A DNA stretch of 59,636 nt from a virus, in IMG/VR virus record IMGVR_UViG_3300042567_001401, positions 1 through 59,636 of that record; one strand, 5' to 3'. Shown here one piece after another: positions 7,227-19,200 of the stretch. Position numbers and translations under genes: made by a program. Position 1 is the first letter of the stretch. Each line of letters begins with the position of its first letter. Under the pieces are notes generated by a model, which made no database searches, was not told where the DNA came from, and was given only the letters and a program-made list of their open reading frames with translations.

Positions 7227-10200
7227 ATGTCTGACACTGGTGACTCAACAACACGAATAGGTATAGATGCATCGGTTACTGGTGCTGAATCCGTTGCAGG
7301 TTTAACAACCAATGTTGTTGCATTATCCCAGCAATTAGTTAACCTTTCTCAAAGCGCTACACGCAGTTTTTCAATTCAAGACAGTCTAAATAAAGCATTA
7401 GACAGAACAAGGCTTAGCACAGGTTTAGTGCATAACGCTCTTGCTGAATATCGTAAAAGTCAAGTTCTAACAAATAGAGTCGTAGAGCAAGCTACTCAGC
7501 AATTAAATGCACTTTCGGCAGCTCAAGCAAGAGTTGCGGCTAGTGGTAAGACAATGTCTCCAGCGCTTTCAGCGTCATATAGACAAGCTAATAGTCATCT
7601 AACTTCTGTTGTTTCTTCCGCTGACGCATTGAATAGAGTTTTGAAAACAAACGCTATTGAGAAGTTTGGTCAAAAACTTCAAGCTTCTGGGCAAATAGCC
7701 CAAAGGACATCATACTACTTTGCGGCTGCAACTGCGCCTTTGTTGATGTCATTAAGAAGCGCTTTCTTTTCTTATGCAAGATTAGACCAGGAAACAAGAA
7801 GATTAACTAAGCTTATTGCTGATGAATTCGGAACTGGTGCTGAAGCTATTGAAAAGGCAAGTGACAAGGTTAGAATTTTAGGCTATGAGCTAGACAAGAT
7901 TACGGCAAAGTATGGTACATCCAGAGTTCTTGTTCAATCTCTTGCTGGTGACTTTGCTGAATTAGGTGTTCCAGACACTGCAATTGTTAGATTGACAGAG
8001 TTCACTGCCGCAGTGGAGAAGTTGGGTAATCTTGATATTACTCAGTCTCAAAACTTTATTCAATCAATCTATCAAAATATTTTGAGAGTTAGAAGAGACA
8101 TGGCTGCGGCTGAAGGCTACAGTCTTGACTTGTCTAGCCCTAAGATGATGGGGCAGATTTTGAGTGAAGTGCAAGGACAACTTGCTCTTTTCAACATGGT
8201 TGAAAACAAAACAACATTGTCATTGAAAGACCTCGCTGATGCTTTCCCTGAAGTATCAGCAGCCGCTACTACATTCGGTTTGTCAATGACTGAGACAGCC
8301 GCAATGTTGGCTCCAATGGTTGCTGCTGGGTTCCAGGTTGGTGCTTCGGCTAACTCTATCAAGGTGTCATTGCAGAGAATGGTTGCCATGACTAAACAAA
8401 ATACGCAAATTATTCAAGGACTAAATCAAGCTCTCGGTGATGATTTTAACTATGCAGCAGGTGTTGGAATGGAAAATATTCAACAACTTGTTGATGGTTT
8501 TAATAATCTCTTAAGTATTAAAGGCGAGCAAGGAACATTGGAATTCTTTGCAAGACTGTTCGGTGTTCGTCAAGGTCCAAGAATGGAAACTTCAATTCGG
8601 CAATTGGCTGTGTTTCAAAAAGCTCTTGACAATACATCAACAGCGGAAGGAAAAATTGCCGCTCAATTGGAATCTAGTATCAATGCACGCCTAACAGCGC
8701 ATGGTTATGAAGCTGTTTCAGTAAAGAAAATTGTTGATCTAGCCAATGTCCATAGACAAGCTACCCAAGAAGTTAATGGTGAATATACAATTCAAGCTCG
8801 TCTGGTGCAGCAAGGGCAGAAAGATGCAGACGCTGCCCTAAGAGGAGCATACACAGACACTGCTGATTATTTGTCCAAAGTAGGTACTGAGGCTGGAAAG
8901 ATTTTCTTTACCGAAGCTGTCGGTGGAGTTGCGGCGGCTTCAATCCAGATGGAACAAGAATTGGGGTTGGCTGTTGATTCAGTAGCTGTTAAGTTTAATA
9001 AGCTGAAAGAAGCAATGCTGCAGATAGGAAGAGCGCTTGCACCAATCGTTGATAAAGTAATTGGCGCAATACTCCCAGTGATACAGGGCATTGGGGATTT
9101 CTTAAAGAAGCTTTCTCCTTTTACTCAAAAAATTATAGGCTTTTTAGCTTTTACTTTAATACTGATACCGCAAATTAGATTACTTGCTGCAACATTCAAA
9201 ATGGCTTTTGGCGGCATTATTGGCTCGCTAGGCAAAATGCTTAATGCAGCAGATGGTCTTGGTGCAACATTGAAAGGTGTTCGTGCTACAAGCGTGTCGC
9301 TTGCTCAAATATTGGAAAACCCAAACATAACTAAAGGTTACAATAAGTTAACTCAAATGACTGATGGTCAATTCTTGCTTCAACAGGACAAGAACGCACC
9401 AGGGTATTCAAATAAATTTTTGGGCAGAAGAAAAATGCGACCAACGGATCTTTCTGGTGTGTCTCAGCCAGTAAAGGAACTTTTTGAAAATAAAGGAGTA
9501 GTTGGTCCTACTGATAAAACATCAATTAAGACATTACTTGGAAAATCAACAAAGCTTGGATTGCCTAATACTGACGAACTGATTAGATCAATGCTTACAG
9601 ATATGGGAACAATCCCTGAGAAGATTGCTGAATCAACTGCAAAAGCAACAGAGAAAGCTGCTACAAGTACAGCGGATAAAATAACAAAAGGTTTGAAAGG
9701 TTCTATCTTCCAAAATAACACATTTATTGGAAACAAGTTTGGAGGCGGAACTTCTGGTCCTGGCGGTACTGGAACTGGACCACGCACTCCAAAAACTCCA
9801 GCAACAGGTGGAACACCAACTGTTCCTCGTACCGCAGTTCCTATGTCAGCGACTCCATCTGCTCCAGCAGCGCCAAGTCGTTATCTCACAGACCCAAGAT
9901 TTGATCAAGCAAGCACGAGAAAGATATCAATTCCATCAGCAAAGAATGTAGCAAAAGCCGCAACTATTGGTGCACCTATTGCGGCAAGTGTTGAAAGAGT
10001 GGCTGCTGAGGCTAAGGCGCAGCTAGATGCGTTGGGTGTTACTGTTCAAGAAGAAGTCGCAAAAGCTACTGAAGTTGTTAAGGAAGCTACTAAGCCAAAA
10101 GGAAAGTCACCTCGTGGTTCACCAAAGAAAGTAAAGACAACAGTTGAAAAAGCTGTTGGTGAGGCTGTTAGTGCAGCAACTGCCCCTGTAGCAGAGGCAG

Positions 10201-13200
10201 TTGAAGCAGTAACAGAAGCATCAACTGAAACTCCTAAAAAAGTTGAAAAGGCTGTCAAGGAAGTAAAGAACAAAGCTGCTGCACCAAAGGGTGGTGCAAG
10301 AAAAGTCAAGGCAAAAGTTGAAAAGGTTGTATCTGAAGCTGTCGTTGCAGCAGTAGCGCCAATTGAAGAGACTGTATCTTCAGTAGCACAAGCCGCAACT
10401 GAAACTCCTAAGAAAGTTGAAAAAGCGGTTAAGGGAGTAAAGAGCAAAGCTACAACGCCAAAGGGTGGTGCTAAAAAAGCAGCAAAATCTGTAAAGAAAA
10501 TTACTGAGCAAGCAGTTGCTGCAGTAGAGAGTACTGTTGCTGGAGTTGCTGAAGTTGTTGATAACTCTGCAGCTGCTCAGGCTGCAGTTGAAAAAGCAAC
10601 AAGTCAAGTTGGCAAAGCTACAAAGGTTGCTTCAAAAGTAGCAAAAGCTCCAACTGGACAAGCTGCTGTTGTAAAACTTTCGTATAAAGAAATTGCTAAA
10701 TTCTTTGATGATGCTGGACAAACAATTCCAGCTGAATATGAATTTATTAGAACTACTAATAAAGAAGTTGAGTTAACTAAGAGAGCGAAAAATCAATTCT
10801 TCCAAAATCTTACAAAGCAATTTGAAAAAGGCACCGCTTCACCTCTCGGATCGTTGAGTCGCTCTAGAGGCAAACCAATATACAAATTATTTGATAAGCA
10901 AGTTGACGCTCAAAAAGATGCTTACAAATCTCTTGTTGATGAGCTTCTTCTTGATAGAAGATCGCTAGAGCAATCGGCAAAGGTAAGAGATCAGATATCA
11001 GCAACAATGTCGCAAATGCTGCAAAAAGGTGACGGTACTCCAGGAGTTAAGCCATCTGGTGTATCAAAATCCGCCCGTAAGAGAATTGCTGCAGAAACAA
11101 AGAGAGCACAAGAAGCAGTTGTAGCAATGAATGCAGTGGAAGCATTGAAGCTTGACGCAATGCCAGGCGTAACCCCGCCTCCTGGTGTTGAAGAGGTATA
11201 TACAACAAGACCTAAAGCTGAAATTGCAGCAATAGAGGAAAAATTAGCTGAAGCAAAAGCAAATTTGGAAGTTGCGAAAAAAGGAAGCACTGATGTAGCT
11301 AATCAACTTGTTGATGGTTATAATAAAGAAATAGCTGATCTTAAAGAAGAATTGGTGCTGGCTAGATCTGCAATTAATGAAAAAATAATCCCTGCATCAC
11401 CAGCAACATCTCAACTACTAAATGCTCAAAATGATTTGATGCGGAATGAAGCCCCACTTCAGAACCTAACTAGTGGTAGAACACCAGGGGGAGTTGGGAT
11501 TGGACCAGATAATCCAGTTAGATATGCAAATACATTCTCAGATCGTGTTGGTAATATGCCAAGAGTTGTATCTGGTCCAAAAAGTGTATACAATCCAGTT
11601 GTTCTGAACCCAGATATCAGGGCAAAAATATTACATGATCTTGAAATAGAAAAATTAAGTCAAAAATTAATTGATTCTACTGACGCAAATATTGCAAGAG
11701 ATTTGAAATCTCACATGGTTGATTTGGAAGATCAATTTGAAGGCAAGCCAAAAGCTGCTCTTAAAAAAGCAGCCGCTAGGCAAATGGCTGAAAACATGGG
11801 AGTTGACTTAACCAAATACCTCCCGACATCTGATCAGTTTGACCCAGCTGCTGAAGCCGCAATATTGAAAAATAAAAAAGTTGTTGATGGCGTAACAAGT
11901 TTTTATAAAGGAATAGAGAATGGCGGTGACGAGCTTGTAGCGGAACTTGCATCTATGAAAACAGATGTTTCTCCTGCAAAAATTTCGGCTAGAGAAAAGC
12001 TTGCAAAGGCTTTTGCAAAACAAAGAGAAGCGTTAATTCCTTCTGACTCTGGCGGTAGAACTGCACAACCAATTAGAAAAATAATTTCTGGTGGAATGGG
12101 CAAGGCTAAAGCTGGTGTTGTTACAGTTGGAAAGTTAATTGAAGACTCTATTAATGAAACAGTAAACGCACTTCCTGCTTCTATTTCTGATGCTAAAAGA
12201 CAATTAATTAGAGCTACGGCGATAGCGGTAGCTTCGTCACAACCAGGAGCTGCAGTTGGCGAGGCTCTCCAAGGTGGTCTTAAATTAGTAGACCAAGAAT
12301 TAACAGCATCCCAAGCTAAAGTCGTAAAGGGCAGACTTGACTTGATGAGAAAACAAGTTCTTGATTTGATGGGCAAAGATGTTGCTGGTTTTAAAACAGC
12401 AACTATAACTGACAGTAAGGGTAAAATAACAAAATTTGTATCAGACGCTAAATCTAAAGCTGGCGTTCTCCTGAACAAGCTTGCAAAAGGAACTGCTCTA
12501 TCGGTAAGTGATTTAGGGAAAGCTGTAGAGGGTGTTTTTGTTGATTCTATGGGAGCTGCATCTTATGCAGTAACTCAAGTTGAAAAAACAAAGAAAGGTT
12601 TTAGAGGTTTCCAATTTAAAGATCTGAATGCTCGTGTTAGAGAGGTTCTTGACGCAAGAGTAGCGGCTGGAACTAAAGCTCAAGCTAGCGCCGCAAATGT
12701 TGGTAGTGGTACTGCTGTTGGCAATCGTGCTGCAGAAAGACAAGCCGCAAAGGAAGCTCAAAAAGTTGCTCAACAAAAGAGTAAGGAAGAAGCGGATCAA
12801 ATTGTAAGAGACATCCAAGCTAGAAAAGCTGGGACTGCTGCAGCAGAAGTTAAAAAAGAAGCTACGGTTGCTGAAACTGCGGCTACAAAAGTTGAAACTG
12901 AATCTAAGGTTAAAAACACAACCGCTACTGAAGTTGAAGCTGCAGCTAAAACAGAGGCTACAGTTGTAGAGAAAGCCGAAACAGCTTCTACAACAAAACT
13001 TACTGGTGCAAAAGAGGTTTTGACTGGGGCAACGGCAAAGGGAGTAACTGCGGCTACTGTTGATGAGCAAATTACAAAAGCGCTGGGTAAAGCTAAAGTA
13101 GCTCAAATTGCTAAACTAGAAAGCCAAATCGCAACAATGACTGCAGAGCAACTTGCGTCTGCAAATGGTGTAAAAGTTCAAGCCGCTCAAAAAGATCTAA

Positions 13201-16200
13201 AGACAAAATTAAATACTCTTGTAAAAGCACAAACTGAAGCAGCTGCTGCTCAAGCAAATGCTGAGGAGCTAGGTCGTGCTTCAACAAGCAGACTGAAGAC
13301 AGCAAAAGAAAAGCTTGCGTCAGCAACACAGAACGCAAAAATTGCAACAGAGAAACTGGCTAAGGCTGTAGTTGCTGCATCTACAGATGTTGCTGCAGTA
13401 GCGCCAGCACTAACAGGTGCTGCATCTAGTGCGGCTTCTGGTGCTGGTGCAGGGTCAGCTGGTACACCTAAAGCTCCAAGAACACCAAGACCAAGAACCC
13501 CTGCTGCTGCAATTCCTGCGTCTGCTAGTGGTGGTAGTGCAATTGTTAAAGCAATTGAAAAGCAGACATTGCAGTTTGATAGCTCACTTGCCAATTTCTT
13601 TAAAGGACCAAACTTCTTCCAGGGTCCAAACATCTTCCAAGGGAAATTAATTAGTGCGGATAAGTTAAATCTTAAGATTAAAGATTCTGCAAAGGTCGCT
13701 AAGGATGCAGCCAAGGCTCTTCCTGCCACCGACCCGTTAGTTGTCAAAGCAAAAGCTAGGCAGAATTATAAGACATTAAAAGACAGAATTGAATCAAGAA
13801 CTGGTGTCCCTCTTTCTGATGAAAGACTTGACAGGCTTAAGAGATTAACTGGTGTAAAAACACCAACAAGTATTCCTGCTGTAATGGAAGATGCTAGAGC
13901 AGATAGGGCAGCAACAAGAGCGGCAGATATTCGTGCTCGTGTTTTGAGCAGTGTTGCTGCATCAAGAGCAGCTACTGCTTCGTCTGGAGCAAAAGCTGCA
14001 TTCAAAGATATGGACATGTCTAGTCTTGACAAAGTTAAGAGCAAGCTAAGTTCATTTAATAAGATGATAACTGGCTCAATTGCTGGTGGATTTAATAAAG
14101 GCTTCTCGCTTGCTGGTAATGGCTTAACAAGATTTGCACAGTTGTATGTCAAGACAATGCTAAGCACAGTTGCCTCTGGTACTGACATGTCAATGAAAGT
14201 TGCTAAGTCAATGACATACCTATTGTCTGGTGGAAGAAAGATTATTGATGAAACTGGTCTCTTAGGAAGAGCTTTTAAAACACTTGCTGTCATCAATAGA
14301 ATGTCAATGAATTCAATAAAAACAAGCGCAGTAGAGACTGCATTTGTTATGAGAGCACTCGGCACAGTTGTTAAGAGTGAAGTAGCCCCAGCTTTTTCAA
14401 CAATGATTGCTTCATTAAGAAATAGTAAAATTATAAAAGCATGGACTTTCCTTCTATTTACTGGAATGAACAAAGTTACTGGGGCGCTAAGAGCCGCTAG
14501 CGCTGCAGCTGGTTTGTTCACATCTCATACAACAAGAATGAAAGCGGTTGGAGTTGCACTTGACGCTGTTGCTAAGAAGAGAGTAGCCGCTGGTCTTGCA
14601 GAAACAATCCCTCTCTTCCAAAGACTCATTATTCAGGCAAGTGCTTACACTGGTGTTGGAAGAGGTTTACGAGCAATGTTCGCAAGCGTTACTAAAACAA
14701 TGTTCTCTGCTTTGACAATGGCTATTAAATTAAAATTTGCAATGCTGCTGATAGCTCCTGTATTTATTCTTATAGCTGGCTTTATCATGTCCATGAAATC
14801 AGGTTTGGTTAAGAATAATGCAGCAATTGAAAACTTTAGAAATGCATGGGTTGCTATAAGAGAAGCAATCATAACTTTGTCAAAACCATTAATGGAGATG
14901 ATTGGTAAATTTGGCGGTTTGGGCAAGGCAAGTAATGGCGCTAACGCTGTGTCTGGAGCTCTGCACACTTTGTCAAGACTTGTAAAATATGTAGCAGATG
15001 CCTTTAGTAGGTTTGCTAAAGGTCCAGGCATGAGATACATGCAGGAAGTAATTGTTCCTGTGTTAACAAGAATGATCAATAGATTTATTCTTTTAGGAAG
15101 AACTATTGCAGGCGTATTTAGAGGCGATGCCTCGGCTATTAAGAATTTCAAAGGTCTATTATTGTCACTTGCCTATGAAGCGTTTAATTCACTACAAAAA
15201 TTATTTGGGTTCTTAGCTAATTTGCTTCCAAAACTTGGACCACTTTTGTCTTCTATGATTGAAGCGGTTCTGAATGCAACAATTGATGCATTTATGTACA
15301 TAATGAATTTCGGAAAAGAAGTAGCATTGTTCTTTGGATCAATGATGATCGGTATAGGTGGAGTTCTTGCTCTCTTCACTGGACCTATGGGAGCGGGTGT
15401 AGCCGCTATGGGTGCAGGGCTCATAGCAGCCGCTGGTGCCGCACATCTTCTTGATAAAAATATTGGAAGAGTTAAATCTGGAGTTAAAGGTATTTCTACA
15501 ACTATCGGCACCAGTATAGCTCAAGGGTTGGGTAGTGCTGCTGGCTTTATAGAAGAAAATATATTTGGGAAGATAAAGAAAGCTGTCGCTAGAAAGTATG
15601 GAGAAGAGATTGGTGCTGATGTTAATGCTGCACTGGCATCGCAATTATCAGACCCTGCAGATGTTAAGAAAGCATTAAACGACACACTGGGCGGTGCGGG
15701 TAAGAACGCCCCAGGTGCGAAGGCGGCTGGTGAATCCCTAGGTGAAGCAATAGCTAAGGGCATAAAGGACAAGCTTATTTCAATGAAGGAAGACTGGACT
15801 GGTTCTTTCTTTGGAAAGGCTGATGACCAAATAGGCAAGATTACAGAAAATTATAAAGAAGCTATTGATAAGCAAAAAGAAGAAGCGATGAAAGCTTTTG
15901 ACACGCAAATTTCTGCAATTGAAGCCCTCGGCAAAGCCGAAGAAGAATTAACGGCAAAAATGGATTATGAAGAGAAGCGCCGTGAAATGATTCGTTCTAG
16001 ATCTCTTGATAAAGAGAACTACTTGAGAGAAAGGAAGATAGCTAAGTACGAAGGTCGTACTGAAGATGTTCGCTCCCTTGATCTTTCATTTAGAAAATCA
16101 GACCAAGCCGCTGGCAAGGATATCACCAATTTAGATACTGAAAGGGCAAAGACGCTTCAGGAGCAACAGAGATCAATTGCTATTGCAGTTATTAATCGTG

Positions 16201-19200
16201 AAAAAGATGTCATGGCTAAATCATTTGATGAAATGCAAAAGCAATTTGATATTAACCTTGAAAAGATTTTGAACAAGGGTTTCTCAACAAAAGAAGAGTT
16301 TAGTGCTCTGCTAGGTGAAATTGGCGGGGCTGTTCAAGGTTTCTCTGGAGAAATAAACAAAACATTTGAAGCTGCAATGACATCACTCCCTTCAATAATT
16401 AGGAATTCAACCGATCCATCAGTAGGAATGTTTAGCATGACAATGCAGAAGCTAGTTGATCAGGCAAAGATGTCCTTTGGAGCAGATATAAGAACTGGTG
16501 ATGCAAGTTCAATTCTTGGCTCTGCTTATGCAATGGCAAATGGTATGCCAGATGCATTTAAGCAAGCATTTAGTGAAGGTGTAATTTCTGAATCAGTTAC
16601 TCCGTTTATAACAAAAATTTCAACAATCATGGGCGGACTGAATGTAGACGCTATTTGGATTGAAGCAGGCAGGTCAGCTACTGAAGCGATGATTGGCGAA
16701 ATGAAGCGCAAGCTTCGTGCTCTAAAGGGCGATCTTTATGATGAGTTTAAAACATTGTTTGCTGGGATGGGTGCTGAATACAATAAGCTTTTCCCAGAGC
16801 TTGAGGATCTTGCGAAAAAAATTGCAAGAATAGAAGCAATTAGATCACAATCTGGCGGTGGCGGTGGTGACTCTGGATCAAAAGGCGGCGGAAGCGGTTA
16901 TGACAGTTTGGGCAAGGAAGTAATCAGTGTTAAATATGGAGAACACCTAGCGAGAAAGCCTGTTGAAGATATTAGCTCCGCTATGGACCCTAAGAGCTTC
17001 TCTTTCTTTGGAATGTTGATTGATGGCGCAAAGAATCTTGCAAAAGCACTCGGTCCTGTAAAAACAGCAATCCTCGGTGCTGTTGGCGTAATTGCAGGCT
17101 TTATGATGTTAAAAGGTCTATTTGTAATAATAACTGGAGCATTTGAAACATTAATGCTTGCTGCGATGTATGCCGTACAGCCTATTGGTGTTGCTCTGGC
17201 TGGGGTAAGCGCAGTTGGTCTTGCTATTGCTGCTGCAGTAGGAGTTGTAATCGGCGTTATTGTTTATATGTACATTAAGTTTAAATGGTTCAGAGATATG
17301 GTGAACGACACATTTAAGAGTGTAATTGATTTCTTTGTAACTGGTTTCCAAATGCTGAAAGAACCAGTATCTGGATTCCTCAGTGCAGTTTTTGATGGTG
17401 TTAAACAAATTCTTAGTTCATTGTTTGGACCAATTATTGATTTTGGCAAAAAAGTTGTAATGGGAATAGTCGGGGCAATTGCTGGAGTTGTTGTTGTAAT
17501 AGTTGGTGCACTTCGTGGAATAACAATGGTGTTTGATTTTATCAAAGTTCCACTATTTAAATTTATTGGATTCATAATAGACATGGCTTCTGGAATAGTA
17601 AGTGTTCTTGCAGATATTATTTCTGGAGCAATTGACTTTATTTACAAGATCATCGGAGCGCTCTTCACAGTTGGAATTGGCGGTCCAATCAAACTTATCA
17701 TTGAAGCATTCAAACTTGCATTTGACATTATTGTTGGAATAGTAACGATAGCTATTGATTTGATTGTTAAGGCGTTTGATTTCCTTAAGGGTCCACTATC
17801 TGGTCCTTTTGAAGTTGGTTTTGAAATTATTAAGGGAGTTTTTGACAAGATAAAGGATATTGTTTCTGGAGTAATTGATTTTATAAAAAATCTGTTTGGT
17901 GGTTTTGATTTTGGCGATATATCTGGTCCAATAATTACTCCATTTAAAGTTTCATTTGAATTCGTTAGAGATGTATTTGGAAAAATATTTGACATTGTTA
18001 AAGGTGTTTTTGAAAAAATAATTTCATTCATTGCGCCAGTTGGTGTAACTATAACAAATATTTTACTTGCACCGTTTAAGTTATTGTTTGATGTGTTTAA
18101 AGCTATTGCAAATAATCCAATAGTTGTTTTCTTTGCTCGCCTAGTGGCATTACTCGGACTGGTAGCTGCAATTGCTGCAACATGGACAATTAAAATTGTT
18201 CTTGAAAGCACATGGTTTGTTATTAAAAAAGTTGTTGGGGCGCTTATTGATCTTGGCAAGTTTATTGTTGGCGGTCTCGTAGATGCGTTTAATATAATTA
18301 AAGATGTAGCAATTAAGGCTTGGGACTTCATTTATGAGAAAGTTAAAGGCTTTATTGATTGGTGGCATGAGAACATTGGTTCACTCTGGCTAATATTTGT
18401 TGCGGCATTTGCAATTATATATGAAGCTGCGAAGTTTATTTTTAATTGGATGAAAGATACATTTGGTCCAGTACTTGCAAAAGTATGGGATGCATTTAAA
18501 GAAGCAGTTGATGTTGTTTTTGAACTGTTAAAAACATTTGGGTCATGGATTGGAAGTGTTTTCACTGCTGCTTGGGAAGGAATAAAGACAGTTGCTTCTG
18601 CTATATGGGGAGTTATCAGTGATGCGGTGAATATTGCTTGGGATGTTTTGAAGCAAGTTGCCTCATGGATTGGAACAGTGCTTTCAAAAGCTTGGGATAT
18701 AGCAGGTGTTGTTGGGAAAAAAGCTTTTGAAATTCTTGGCGGTGCAATTAATCTTGTTTGGGAAATTATTAAAAATGGTTGGAGTGTTGTACGAGTTATA
18801 TTTGAAAAGATCATTGATGTGCTGCAAAATCCATTAGCCGCTGCTTGGGGATTCATAAAGGGAGCTGTTGAATTAGTCTGGGGCACTATAACCGAAATGG
18901 TAGACGCTGTGCTTCCTCTTCTAGAAACTATTGGCAATGTTGTAAGAGGTGTTGTTAGTGGGGCGTGGGATATCCTATCAAAATCCATTAGCAAAGTTTG
19001 GGATATTATTAAATTTGGCTGGGATATGACCAAGCCAGTCTTTGATGGTTTCTGGAGCATTATCTGGCGAGTAATTGGTCCAGCAGTAACTGTTTTGGGC
19101 AAAATTTTTAGTTCCTTTTGGGATGGAATCAAAGCGGCGTGGGGATTCGTTAAGCCAATATTTGATGCAATGGTAGAAATTATTTCCAATGTCCTAAGTC

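Noticed and set aside
10050-10560. Repeats that might suggest a CRISPR array or mobile element
   Set aside because: The repeats are in frame inside the tape measure with a 58-residue period and no spacer structure.
11903-13747. Several - strand open frames of 160-200 residues
   Set aside because: They lie opposite the Ala/Lys-rich part of the tape measure; their composition follows from the complementary codons. No start signals or motifs.
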